Shown piece after piece: positions 25,001 through 33,977 of a DNA stretch of 64,000 nt. Source of the DNA: Aporrectodea caliginosa (taxonomy: Eukaryota; Annelida; Clitellata; Crassiclitellata; Lumbricidae); contig JACEVL010000289.1 in the NCBI GenBank assembly GCA_020284085.1, forward strand, positions 329,501 to 393,500, written 5' to 3'. Position numbers and translations under genes: made by a program. Under the pieces are notes generated by a model. The model ran no database searches, was not told where the DNA came from, and saw nothing but the letters and a program-made list of their open reading frames with translations. Each line of letters begins with the position of its first letter. Positions within the stretch are counted from its first letter, which is position 1.

Positions 25001-28000
25001 GTCACATAGTGATTGATTGATTAATGAGTGTATTATGATCAGCTATGTATACAACCAAAAAATGTTTAAATACAAGCATTTATTTAATGCTGATTTTTTC
25101 AATGCAAGCATTTATACAGCCCAATCACAAAAATTATAGTATTTATATAGTGCTAATTTTTTAAATACAGGCTTTTATATATACATGTAGCAGTAGCCTT
25201 TCACAAAACCTGTTAGTTGCACTGCTAATTTTAAAATTCTTCAGTAGATCATGGCTTACGGTGTCACAGGCAGTGGATGTGTCCACCCAAGAATATGATT
25301 GCTTTCTGTAGCACTGGGTTGGATATCTTGAAGTGGCTCTATATAAATGATTACTTTACGCTACAGACCGGTTCCTGTTGCTGTGTTTCAGACAATTTCC
25401 TGATTCGTCAGTCAGAAATTGCCGATGTTTTTAAGCGACTCTCCGGCGCTGGAAAGAAAATCTTCCTCATCACAAACAGCGGCTTTCATTTTGTGTAAGT
25501 TGGGGTAGGTTAATTAGTAGCTTCTATAGCGCCTGTATGTAATGCACAAGACTTCTACGTAGCACACCAACATCAAGCTGTAATCAGGTCAGTATCCAGG
25601 TCAGTCCATTTTGTGCATTTATGTGTGTGTCAGGATACTTAGTATAGAGCATTTTAAGTAACTCACAAAGGCACTGTACCTATGACTACCTAACGGATCT
25701 AAACAAGTGTGTTTTAAGATGGCTAGCAAATGTGTACTGCACAGAGTCAAAGGCGACAGTAGTAAGTGCGGTGTCAGACTGTTGTTTGAGGACGGTCCAA
25801 CACACAAGAAGGCATGATGGGCTCGAGTTGAAGTGTAAGAATCTATACAATGCAATACAATGCAATTGCAGTCGATAATGCCTTCCTTCCAGAGGTCATA
25901 AGTGCACACTTGACCATACAACAGAGCATTGGATGGTGAGTGAAGGACTTGCTCAAGGTCATTAAACAGTAACCATCTCAGGGGAGGAGGCTCGAACCCA
26001 TACTCTGCGTTCCACGGAAAGTGCTCTAACCAATCGTGTAGTGGGCATTGAGTGAGGTAGACATTCTTGGTAATATTATTAATATTAATGCACATTTATA
26101 AAGTGCCACCATCTAATGACCAAGCATCAATCGATGGTGCTGAACAAATGTAAGTGAAGTACTTGCTCAAGGTCCCTACACAGTAACCATCTCAGGGGTA
26201 GACTTGAACCCGTACTCTCCGCTTTACAAGGCAGACACTCTAACCAATCGGCTATCATGTCCCACAGATTTAATGCACTCTGATCAACTTAATGATTTTC
26301 TGGATATTGATTGACCTGATTACGTATAAAACAGTCTAGGGCGCTGAGATATTGCTGTCTATTGGATGAAAAAGCATGTTAGGAGTTCTGGTTTCTTAAT
26401 TGGGTTGTGATGCAGTCTTATTTTCTGTGAATTTATCTAGTGACAAGGGAATGTGTACGTTAGTCGGACGAGATTGGACCGATCTCTTCGACGTCGTCAT
26501 CACGAATGCGCGCAAGCCAAAGTTCTTCAGCGAATCCAATCGGTAGGTAGAATGTTTTTGAAATAAATAAATCTGATGAATGTTGAATTAATGATTATTA
26601 TTATTCTTTTTATTAATATCATTATTTTTTTACCCCGAGGTATGTATGTGATACCTCAGGATTGCAGAAATTATGGGAGTATTGTCCAGGAATGGCTAGT
26701 CTTCACAGATTATTATTATTATTATTATTATTATTTGTCTATTTAGCTATTCTTGACTTTGAGCTCCTCGGCCTTTCTTGTCTATGTCTTTATTTTTCAT
26801 TTAGGACGAAGAAATGATAGACTATAATGGTGGAATAACTGGATGCTAAAATGATAGATTACCTCTGTTTGTACTTACCAACATGATTTTAACATCATGT
26901 AACTAGACCAGAGAAAGCCTCTGATTAGTTTTTCTTGATGCAACATATAAATTTCTAATAGCAATTACATTTGACTCTATCATGCATAATGTATGTGCTC
27001 TTTGAGGTATGGTAAGGTATTATTGGGCAAGGTAGGATCGAGTAAGGTAGAGTAGGTAAGTTGGATTAGCAATTTATTACCTACCTCTATCAACATTTTA
27101 ATTGTGGACTGTGGTTGAACTTCAGGTGATTGATGCTTTTGAATCTTTGGGTTAGAGTAGATTAGATGCAAAACAGTTTGAGTGTGTTATTGACTCTAAT
27201 TCCATTGCATGCTTCAGTCATTTTCGACATTACGATCCAAAGCTCGGCGTCAAGACGTGGAACAAGGTGGAGAAACTGTCGAAGGGCTGCGTCTATCAAG
27301 AGGTCAGGGTTTCAGCCAATCTGTTATTGTGAAATTTCTACAAATCATTGGAGTTGTCAATGAACTTGTCATTCTTTGAGAACTCAAAGTGTGTCATGGT
27401 GGCCGATTGGTTAGAGCGCTCACCTTGTAATGCAGAGAGTCCGAGTTTGTACCAACTCCCCTGAGACGGTTACTGTGCAAGTCCTTCAATCACAATTGCT
27501 TGACTGTAATAGGGGCACTTAATAAATACCACAACTATTACTATTAACTCCTACTACCACTGCTAATACTGTGGGACACTGTGGCCGATAGGGTAGAGCA
27601 CTTGGCTTGTAATGCAGAGTATATGTTCGAGCCTCCTCCCATGAGATGCTTAGGCCTACTGTGTAGGGACCTTGCACAAGTCCTTCACTCACAAGTGGCA
27701 TAGAAATAATAATTCTAGTAATAATAATAATAGCAATAACTCCGGTGTCACTTAGGCTTACAAGTGCTTTTCTGAGATACTTCAAAGATACTTTATGAAG
27801 TACCTGCATAGTTTATTTTATGCCGTATTTATTGTCATTGCATAATTATTTGAAAACGGCTTTTTAAATCACAATTGTAAGTCTCTTTAAGTTATTGTAA
27901 ACCTCTGAAATTTGTTCATTGTTACTGTTGTATTTATTCATTAGTAGCCATAGCCTTATATGCATAAATATTGAAAATGATATCAACTACGCTCTAGACG

Positions 28001-31000
28001 GGACTCTATCTGTTGGGCTGTACGTGTCTGTGAGTGCCCACCAGCGGCGACTTCCACTTACGTGAGCATTGTCTGTGTACAGAACAGCTGTTTGTTCCTG
28101 ATGAACTTTAACCCTGCTGAGACTGACCAAAAGGCGCTATATAAAGTGTCTAGAGATGACAAGCTATTTACAGTACAATGCCTTTCTGCCATAGGGTAAC
28201 TTTAACGAGCTGATCAACTTAACGGACTGGTCTGGAAACCGTGTGCTGTATATCGGAGACCACGTCTACACTGACCTCGCTGTGAGTTGAAAATGTGCTT
28301 TATAAATACGCACACTCATGTATTCTTGCCTAATTAAACACATGCTTTCATGCTTTACCAATGGCAACTACAACAATAACAATAGCAACAACAGCTTGTA
28401 CAGTAACAAGAACAATAACAATGACAAGAAGAACAATGGTAACAGGAACAATAGCAACAAGAACAGTGCAACAACTAACTAGCAACAGTAACTTTTAAAC
28501 AGCAATAACACTGAGGACAATGGCAAGAACTGTAGCAACAAGCTTCGGGGTCGAGGGAGCAGTTGCTGGTTGTGATCTTGTTTACCATTTACCACATTTC
28601 GGTGTGACCGTGCGCGCGTTACAAATTTATTTAATAATAATAATACTAATAATAATGTATATTGTCATTTTTGGAATTTTGTTTATGTATATGTGCATGT
28701 ATAATGGATATGCTGGTATGTAAGTGAATACGTTCTTCATAATATAGAGCTGTGTAGAGCAGATCTCTTGTCATGTGTCTTGAGGGATGCTGATTGGTCG
28801 TGTTGGTCTGTGTTTTAGGATGCTACGTTGAAACTGGGCTGGAGAACCGGTGCCATCATTCCGGAACTCGAGGTATGGAGAGTGGTGTGGTTTGTGAAGA
28901 TGGTTTCAAGTAGAACGAGTTCCAGCTGAAGTTCAGAGATTGAAAGATCCTTTGACTAAAGCACTTTCACAACAACGACAATAACAATAGCAACAGCAGC
29001 TTGTACAACAAGAAGAACAATAGCAATAACAAGAAGAACAATAGTAACAAGAACAGCAGCAACAAGAACAATGCAACAACTGACAACTAGCGACAGTAAC
29101 TTTAGCAACAACAATAGCACTGAGAACAATGGCAAGAACTGTAGCAACAAGCTCTGGGGTCGAGGGAGCGGTTGCTGGTGTTCTTGTTTCCCCTTTTGTG
29201 GTTGAATAAATGGTGTAGTTATTTATTAGAAGTACATGCATACACACATACATATATACATACATACGTACGTACATACATACACACATACATACATGTG
29301 CACTAAGTCAGTAAATCGGTCCATATTGCTCAGTCTCATCACTGTTCAGTCTGTCATCTGATTGTCTGTCTCAGGTCATGACCTAACACTAGAACTGTTT
29401 TGGTGAACAAGCTGTTTCATTTGCTCGACCTAGGCTCTAAATCTCTTGCCCACTCTATCTGTTCATTATGCTGAGTTGCTTATGTCATTTCATTCTCAGC
29501 TGAAGAATTACCTTCATCAACTTGCTTATCCACCATAGGCTGCCTCTCTGTCTAACGGACTGATCTTCTTGATGTTGACCTGATTTAAAACATGGTTTTG
29601 GTGTGCCATACGTTGATGCCTTGTGCATTAGACACCGGTGCAATAAAAGTTTTAAATTACAATTACAATAAATGGTTCATTAATTTAAATCGGAATCTAT
29701 TTGTATATTTATCATAGTCTTAGTACCTTTGAGAGATTGGGAAAGGTTGCTAAATAGATTGATTATGTTGTCTAACGTTGCAATGTGTTGCATCTATTGT
29801 ACATTTCAGGAGGAAGTGCGTACAATAAACTCAACCGAATTCAAGAAAAGCGTTGTCTGGTTGACGACCCTCGAGACGCTTATCGACAAGATGCAGGTAT
29901 TGGCAGAGAATAGGAGTGCTGTTTAAATTATTATCTAATGCACTGAAAAGATTCTGTATACGATACAATGCTATATAATACAATGCAACTGTAGTTCTTG
30001 TAACCATTCTTCCAAAGTTCAGAGTGGAGGCTGAAACCCATATTCTGTGCACTATAGGACGAGTGCTCTGTCCATTCAGCTACCGTGCCCCACATGTTCA
30101 CACAGTGTCACACAGGTGCTACCGTATGTTGATAATAGTAATAAAAATAATACTGATGATTAGCATAACATTATGATTTTGATTGTTTTGCGGATTTTAG
30201 ATTTACGAAGATCCTGAGTCGCAGCTGATTCTGTCCGAGTGGCTGAAGGAACGAGAGGACCTGAGGTGATCTGATCATTCCTCATCCATCTCTATTCAGT
30301 GTTATTTAAGTTTCAATTTACTTTTCAGTTTTAGTTTCAGTTTCAGTTAACTGAAATAGAACTTTTCAGTTAACAATAAAGGTACTTTCAGTTTTAGTTA
30401 ACTTAAATAACACTGTCTCTATTTCTATTCTCCTTAAAGCACGCATAATTGTTTAGAGATGTTGTGCATATAGCACAAGGTATTTTTGATCATCGTTTCC
30501 TGTATGGACCTTGAGCAAACCCTTCACTCCGAAATGCTCAGTGCCATGAACTGATGCTTTGGGGTTGTCCATTAATTATGTCAAACAAATTTTAGACAGT
30601 TTTTGACCCCTCCCCCCTGGTCAACAACTGTCAAACATTGACGGACACCCTACAAAATTATGTCAACAATCCCAGAACAACCCCCCTACAAAAAATAAAC
30701 ATGAAGCCGTGGCGCAAAATAAAAACAGAAGAAGACGAGAAGAGTGGTCCCTCCAGCTAACCCCAGGAGGCAACCACAGGTTTGAAGTGTGCGACTTCAT
30801 TTGCCTGGCCTCGGCTTATGAGGGAAGGCGGCTAGTCCTCTCCCTCGCCATCTTATCTTTCCTTTAATAGTTTCCTGTCACTGCACTCTTGTAGCTGAGT
30901 TGGGGTCGCACGTGAGCAGAACTCTCTGGCAGGGATTTGTTCCCCCAACAACCTCTCTTTTGACAGTCCAGAATGCTAACTACTAGACAGTCACACACGG

Positions 31001-31931
31001 ATCCAGAGTTTAACAACATTTTACGACAACAAAGAGCCATAATTTTGAACAGTTCTCACCATTCCTATGGCGCAATACAACTCTAGACTATTGTGCACCC
31101 AAATAAATACCGAAATAGCAGCAATACTACATTATGTTACCGTTACCTCCATAAGAGCAATACTACTTTATGTTACCGTTATCTTCTATATCAGCAATAC
31201 TACTTTCTGTTACCATTACATTCCATAAAAACAGTACTACTTTATGTTACCGTTACCTTCTATAAAAACAGTACTACTATATGTTACCGTTACCTTCCAT
31301 AAAAACAGTACTACTTTATGTTACTTTTACCTTCCATAAAAACAGTACTACTTTTTGTTACCGTTACCTTCCATAAAAACATTACTACTTGTACTTTCTG
31401 TTACCGTTACCTTCCATAAAACAGTACTACTTTCTGTTACCGTTACCTTCCCTAAAACAGTACTACTTTCTGTTACCGTTACCTTCCATAAAACAGTACT
31501 ACTTTCTGTTACCGTTACCTTCCATAAAAACAATACTACTTTATGTTACCGTTACCTTCATAAAACAGTACTACTTTCTGTTACCGTTACCTTCCATAAA
31601 AACAATACTATATGTTACTGTTACCTTCCATAAAAACAATACTACTTTATGTTACCGTTTACTTCCAAAAACACAATACTACGTTACTGTTACCGTCCAT
31701 TTATCTGGCTGTCTTAGGAAAACGATGAAGACGGTGTTTAACAAGCAGTTTGGTAGTATCTTTCGTACGTACCACAACGCCAGCTTCTTCTCTCGTCGCT
31801 TCAAACGCTTCGCCGATATCTACACGTCGTCCGTTGTCAACCTACTCAAATACTCGCTCAACCACACGTTCTATCCGAGTCGATCTGCTCTGCCACATGA
31901 ACTGCGTGACGCTAATATGATCGAGGAGTAG
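12805..31931 (+). CDS. NT5DC2/3: 5'-nucleotidase domain-containing protein, NT5DC2/3 group (16 exons, 529 aa)
   Basis: Exons: 12805-13003, 14402-14577, 19151-19231, 20434-20489, 22313-22403, 22736-22807, 23218-23274, 24917-24977, 25392-25494, 26441-26542, 27218-27302, 28195-28281, 28819-28872, 29810-29896, 30201-30265, 31718-31931. All introns are GT-AG, every junction keeps phase, and the total is 1590 nt including TAG. HAD motif I is DYDYT (Asp96, Asp98), motif II FLITNS (Thr292-Asn293), and motif IV GDHVYTD (382-388). The run YANNELNLR before motif I and the C-terminal FADIY..NLLKYS..HTFYPSR are characteristic of NT5DC2/3. The family belongs to HAD phosphohydrolases with presumed 5'-nucleotidase chemistry, and members are often mitochondrial; substrate and function here are inferred from the family only. 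The length is close to vertebrate relatives. Introns carry most of the SINE, LINE and MITE insertions between 13 and 31.7 kb. Confidence 0.95.
13061..13136. repeat. (TATG)n microsatellite
   Basis: About 19 uninterrupted tetranucleotide units in intron 1 of the NT5DC gene. Confidence 0.95.
13137..13318 (-). mobile_element. SINE family A, copy 2
   Basis: Reverse complement of the tRNA-headed SINE: shared tail (ttatagcgcctcttcaag), body with gcgcatgagcaatagcgagt, then the B-box-like head complement ggattcgaacacgcaaccct and caccgaacatac. The extreme 5' head is cut off by the next element. Confidence 0.85.
13319..13729. mobile_element. MITE with TIR of about 30 bp
   Basis: Left end aatcccgtagtttaggttgg and right end ccaacctaaactacgggatt are inverted repeats continuing into ttatttca/tgaaataa. 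The interior is a degenerate array of about 48 bp around aaatggaagttggattgatg. It interrupts the 5' head of the adjacent SINE. The superfamily is not determined. Confidence 0.75.
14578..15361. other. Intron 2 of NT5DC, left part, with old repeat remnants
   Basis: Contains a reverse LINE-type tail at about 14615-14670, a remnant with ataagtatagtctttattac at about 14829-14990 (related pieces near 44780 and 60860), and a fragment at 15137-15215 sharing gtgaataagctggtgcactg with 59840-59945. No coding exon was seen. Confidence 0.45.
15362..15563 (+). mobile_element. SINE family A, copy 1 (left part, split by a LINE)
   Basis: The tRNA-like head has A-box-like ggcgcagtggtgtcgagg and B-box GGGTTCGAATCC. 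A body follows, then the shared 3' end ggagcgcctctgaata..ggGGCGCTATAA. The rest of the tail (caagtgttcaaatacaatac) resumes only after the LINE, at 18907, as comparison with the intact copy at 61391-61622 shows. Confidence 0.88.
15564..18904 (+). mobile_element. Near-complete CR1/L2-group non-LTR retrotransposon
   Basis: An element of about 3.3 kb with a single large ORF (endonuclease plus reverse transcriptase), a short 5' UTR and a (GAAT)n tail after gcgctATATAAATG. It lies in intron 2 of NT5DC, inside a SINE tail. Clade assignment (Jockey superfamily, CR1/L2-like) rests on domain order and the RT signature, not on a phylogeny. A sister copy is at 47155-47882. Confidence 0.88.
15775..18857 (+). 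pseudogene. LINE ORF: APE endonuclease plus reverse transcriptase, one frameshift
   Basis: Endonuclease motifs in order: LNIRSL, ESWH, VYRPGS, GDLNLH, LDVIVT, SDHGL. RT motifs: [21 protein letters not shown] (motif A), [12 protein letters not shown] (motif B) and the catalytic FADDVQAY. The ORF from ATG 15775 stops at 17817, in a T run. The downstream half continues in another frame to 18857, ending ..GWAGSAPE. This looks like a single-base loss, so the copy is probably inactive as it stands. Without the break the product would be about 1030 residues. Confidence 0.88.
18907..18948 (+). mobile_element. SINE family A, copy 1 (right part of the tail)
   Basis: caagtgttcaaatacaatac followed by (ATACA)n matches the end of the intact copy at 61391-61622, where it directly follows ggggcgctataa. 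Confidence 0.85.
19285..19751 (-). pseudogene. C-terminal fragment of an RTE-like LINE
   Basis: On the - strand an open stretch of 148 residues contains [34 protein letters not shown] and [13 protein letters not shown]. This is the classic C-terminus of RTE-type LINE polyproteins. The RT core is absent. It lies in intron 3 of NT5DC. Confidence 0.82.
19795..19988. repeat. Imperfect (ATT)n / (TACTAC)n / (GCT)n simple repeat
   Basis: Trinucleotide tracts with interruptions. Long open stretches on either strand here (Asn and Ile runs) are artefacts of the repeat. Confidence 0.9.
19998..20160 (-). mobile_element. SINE family B
   Basis: Reverse copy: tail ttaagcaccactatctaatg, body ttgtgagtgaaggacttgtt, then the tRNA-like head complement attgaacccgtacgctccat and gctctaaccaatcagctacc. 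Confidence 0.82.
20233..20365 (-). mobile_element. SINE family B, diverged
   Basis: Reverse copy with aataagcatttattcaatgg, gttgtgagtgaatgatttgc and a degraded head (ttagagcgaatgcc). Confidence 0.6.
20677..20822 (-). mobile_element. hAT-like MITE, CAGTGGCGGCGCC family, copy 2
   Basis: Inverted copy of the element at 11243-11404. Ends CAGTGGAGGCGCCAGG and CCTGGCGCCGCCACTG, flanked by ctaagctg (20669-20676) and ctaagcgg (20823-20830), 7/8 matching. Confidence 0.88.
20885..21691. mobile_element. Non-autonomous hAT-like element, 807 bp
   Basis: Ends CATAGTTGTAAAAA and TTTTTAACAACTATG are inverted repeats, flanked by attctaat at 20877-20884 and 21692-21699 (8/8). The host array itself is rich in attctaat, so the duplication is suggestive rather than decisive. 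Both subterminal zones carry many cgttttttTCCGTTTTTT repeats. There is no transposase. Confidence 0.78.
22474..22545 (+). mobile_element. SINE family B, head only
   Basis: tRNA-like head: ggccggttggttagagcgtt, tgtaacgcagagagtacggg, ttcgagct. The body is missing. Confidence 0.65.
23368..23590 (-). mobile_element. CR1/L2-like LINE 3' fragment
   Basis: An (ATTC)n tail, then the shared 3' end, then sequence whose - strand translation resembles the LINE C-terminus ([16 protein letters not shown]). A MITE follows at 23591. Confidence 0.75.
23591..23952. mobile_element. Palindromic MITE with TIR of about 28 bp
   Basis: Left aggggtcgtccattaattat and right ataattaatggacgacccct are near-perfect inverted repeats extending to gtcaacaaa/tttgttgac. 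The interior repeats gtcaacaactgtcaaa in both halves. A half copy is at 30553-30680. It lies in intron 7 of NT5DC. Confidence 0.85.
23975..24125 (+). repeat. Dispersed repeat family D
   Basis: Shares gttgatgccttgtgcattag and acacc with copies near 29520-29665, 37090-37215 and 58610-58715. No tRNA-like promoter is visible. Confidence 0.6.
24413..24475. mobile_element. 63-bp palindromic mini-element at a TTAA site
   Basis: Ends CCCTTTAACGACGAGC and GCTTGTCGTTAAAGGG form inverted repeats, with TTAA on the left (24409-24412) and TTAC on the right. The CCC..GGG ends and TTAA site suggest a piggyBac-type MITE; this is inference. Confidence 0.55.
24482..24560 (-). mobile_element. LINE/SINE 3' tail fragment
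   Basis: (ATTC)n followed by gggacttatatagcacccct, the reverse of the shared tail. Confidence 0.65.
24736..24815 (+). mobile_element. SINE family B, 3' part
   Basis: cgtccttcactcgcagtaga, attgccatcaattgatattt, gtcattagatagtggtgctt, aataaatgtg. It sits just before exon 8 of NT5DC. Confidence 0.7.
25915..26045 (-). mobile_element. SINE family B
   Basis: ggtgagtgaaggacttgctc, ccatctcaggggaggaggct, cgaacccatactctgcgttc, then agtgctctaaccaatcgtgt: body and head complements in order. Confidence 0.8.
26090..26272 (-). mobile_element. SINE family B, nearly complete
   Basis: From the tail (gcacatttataaagtgccac) through the body to the tRNA-like head complement (ttgaacccgtactctccgct, tctaaccaatcggctatcat). 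It is one of the best preserved copies and follows the previous one directly. Confidence 0.85.
26600..26720 (-). mobile_element. 3' UTR-like fragment of the WD.T retroelement
   Basis: The ttacCCCGAGGTATgtatgt..atacctcagg segment is shared with 51672-51710, which adjoins a coding remnant of the element. (ATT)n flanks it. Confidence 0.45.
27393..27535 (+). mobile_element. SINE family B
   Basis: tRNA-like head ggccgattggttagagcgct, acgcag-like box and tgtgcaagtccttcaatcac, ending in gcacttaataaataccac. It is in intron 11 of NT5DC. Confidence 0.8.
27572..27705 (+). mobile_element. SINE family B, truncated tail
   Basis: ggccgatagggtagagcact, ttgtaatgcagagtatatgt, tcgagcctcct, then tgtgtagggaccttgcacaa. 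It is tandem with the copy at 27393. Confidence 0.78.
28365..28580 (+). repeat. AACAAT-rich segment, direct-repeat copy 1
   Basis: About 215 bp of (AACAAT)-like sequence ending in ggcaagaactgtagcaacaa and ggggtcgagggagc.ggttg. A similar segment lies at 28970-29180, with exon 13 between them. Confidence 0.8.
28970..29180 (+). repeat. AACAAT-rich segment, direct-repeat copy 2
   Basis: Second copy, in intron 13, with the same order of sub-motifs including the non-simple end (actgtagcaacaagctctgg, ggtcgagggagcgg). It is therefore a duplication and not just independent simple-repeat growth. Confidence 0.8.
29516..29670 (+). repeat. Dispersed repeat family D
   Basis: cttgcttatccaccataggc, tgttgacctgatttaaaaca, cgttgatgccttgtgcatta, ending caataaaagtt..attacaattac. 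Confidence 0.7.
30297..30415. mobile_element. 119-bp hAT-like MITE, CAGTGTTATTT family
   Basis: Ends CAGTGTTATTTAAGTT and AACTTAAATAACACTG are inverted repeats, with a perfect 8-bp target duplication tctctatt (30289-30296 and 30416-30423). The interior has ttcagttaactgaa-type repeats. A longer relative is at 38613-39454. It lies in intron 15 of NT5DC. Confidence 0.92.
30553..30680. mobile_element. Half copy of the gtcgtccattaattatgtca MITE
   Basis: Matches the left half of the element at 23591-23952 (ggttgtccattaattatgtc, tgtcaaacattgacggacac). The right half is missing. Confidence 0.8.
31110..31700. repeat. 37-bp minisatellite, about 15 units
   Basis: Units of about 37 bp (cttccataaaaacagtacta then ctttctgttaccgttac), with T/A variants and 1-bp indels. 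It ends about 20 bp before the last NT5DC exon (31718), so it also supplies part of the pyrimidine tract of that acceptor. Confidence 0.93.
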
Positions 31932-32029
31932 TCGTAATCTTGTTCGATCCGATGTGTTCTGCACAGCGATGACTGTTCATCAAGGCGAAAGAGTGAGTGG
32001 GTAGAGTTAGTAGGGAGTATGTGGCAGAG

Positions 32030-32385
32030 AGTGTGGGGAGAGTGAGTGGTGGGAGAGTGAGTAGAGTGAGTAGTTGGAGAGTAGGTGGGGAGAGCGATTG
32101 GGAAAAGTAGGCAAAGCAGGAACAGTGAGTGGGAAGAGTTATGTTTGGAAGGTCGTGCTTAGCTTTTTATTACCTATTTTTAGTTTTCCAGTATTTTATG
32201 GGGAGGGTAAACTGGGATTGAGCGGAGTAATTGACAGAGAGTATATGGGGAGAGTGGTTAGTGAGAGAGTGAGTAGTGGGAAAAGTAAGTGGGGACAGTG
32301 AAAGGAGAGAGTTATGTTTGGAAGGTCGTGCCTAGCTTTTATGACCTCTTAGTTTTCCAGTATTTTATGGGGAGGGTAACTGGGG
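32030..32385. repeat. Imperfect direct duplication of about 170 bp
   Basis: gagttatgtttggaaggtcg and ttagttttccagtattttat, followed by a shared 3' part (ggggagggtaa.ctggg), occur at 32137-32212 and again at 32307-32382, each preceded by a gtgagtgg-rich tract. The region is just downstream of the NT5DC stop and may lie in its 3' UTR. Confidence 0.8.
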
Positions 32386-32879
32386 CATTGTCGTATTCCT
32401 CAGTTTTTTATATCCCATTTTGAGTCGCATATTTTCAGGGTATTTTTCCCTTTGAGTTGAATCGATCGCTTTTCAACAGTTTCGTCCAATTTATCATATT
32501 TATCACACATTTCCTCCGGCCTTAAGTCCAGAGTTCCATGAGCTTCTCATTCTTTAGACTTTTCGTTGTTAATAGGCAGCCTTCACCCCAATCACTTAAG
32601 GTGCCCTTTATATAGCGCATTTTTAGTATCTCACAACTACGCTGCACCTATGATTGGGTAACAGATCTAAACGGGTGGATTTTATCCAACATAGGGACCA
32701 TTTAGCCAAGAAAAACGGGTAAATTCGCATGGGGTATAGTCACTGTCAGTGTAAACACGACACCTGGCGCCACCTGTATATGAGGCGTGCAACCCAATGT
32801 CTTACTCCCCGAAACCCTCTGGATCGACCCTTCACGGTTCTACAGGTTGCCCATTGTAAGTGGAAACTCGGCCAGTTCG

Positions 32880-33065
32880 CTAATAATAATAATAATAATA
32901 ATATCTTTTCTTTAATAAGCGTCTGACAAACGCACTGCGCTGTACATTTACATGTTATGCAATTTAAATCTTAACTACTAACAGAACAGACAGCTTGCAA
33001 TACAACGGCGCTAATAGCAGCCTACAAAGCATATCCGCCCAACGGGGGCTCGAACTCGGTACCTC
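32880..33065 (-). mobile_element. SINE-like element C with a (TAA)n flank
   Basis: aataagcgtctgacaaacgc, actgcgctgtacatttacat and gttatgcaattt match, in reverse, the unit at 46000-46087, which is also followed by a trinucleotide run. The - strand contains a B-box-like GTTCGAGCCCC. Confidence 0.65.
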
Positions 33066-33068
33066 TCG

Positions 33069-33977
33069 TTAAAATGACGTCACATATAAAAGTAAAACGT
33101 TTGCTTCAGTCTACAGCAACTCAATTAATGACCCGTCATGCAGCTTAGAGAGAACAATGACTTTTAATTAGCACCTCAAAGATCAATCGTAATCAAACAT
33201 TTATAAAGCGCCATAGAGCAATTCAGAGGCGCTCCAGATCAAAGTCAGTGCTGTCACTTGCAAATAAAATGGACTTCAGGCGTGGAAAGCGGTTCCAACT
33301 AGAGGGCAGAGTGAGAATTTCCGGGGGTTGGGGTTCATTGATATATAGTAGGCTACCCCATTGTTAAGTCTTCATTTCACGCCCAACTCCACATGAATCA
33401 CAGTCTGACCCCCCAGTCTTTTGTGCAATTCTCATACTGCTAGAGGGTGCAGCATAGGAAAAACTTCTAGGTTGTGCAGTAGCGCTGCGCTCGTGCGAGG
33501 ACCTAAACGGAGATTGGAGTGAACAGGTAGTAGTGATCCAATATGATCACGAGTGGTCTGACCTTTTGACCTTTTGGATATTCACTTGATATTTGCCCAC
33601 CATATATCATCAATGCAACGCAGTACAGCTGTATTTGAGGTTTGAGGTTCCAGTGTTCAGAAAATGCACACCACCATACATACGACAGAACTTCGATAGC
33701 GCTGAGCAATTGTGAGTGAAGGACTTGCTCAAGGTCCCTGTACAATAATTAATTAACCGCTCGACCCCCTACTCTTGGCGTTACAGCCTTGCAGGCCGAG
33801 AGCTATATCTATTCGACTACCGTGGTTGATGCCCTGTGCATTATAATTATACAGGTGCTGTTGAGGGTGCTAATTAACAGTCATTGTTCTCTCTAAGCTG
33901 CATGACGGGTCATTAATTGAGTTGCTGTAGACTGAAGCAATTAAATGTTTTACTTTTACATGTGACGTCATTTTAAC
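33069..33977. mobile_element. Foldback element with inverted arms of about 108 bp
   Basis: The left arm 33069-33175 (gttaaaatgacgtcacatat .. ccgtcatgcagcttagagag) is repeated inverted at 33870-33977 with roughly 95% identity. The arms enclose about 690 bp, which include a LINE-type tail (33195-33240) and a SINE family B copy (33695-33830). No ORF was seen. Confidence 0.85.
33695..33830 (-). mobile_element. SINE family B inside the foldback element
   Basis: agcgctgagcaattgtgagt, gaaggacttgctcaaggtcc, then a diverged head complement. Confidence 0.7.
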
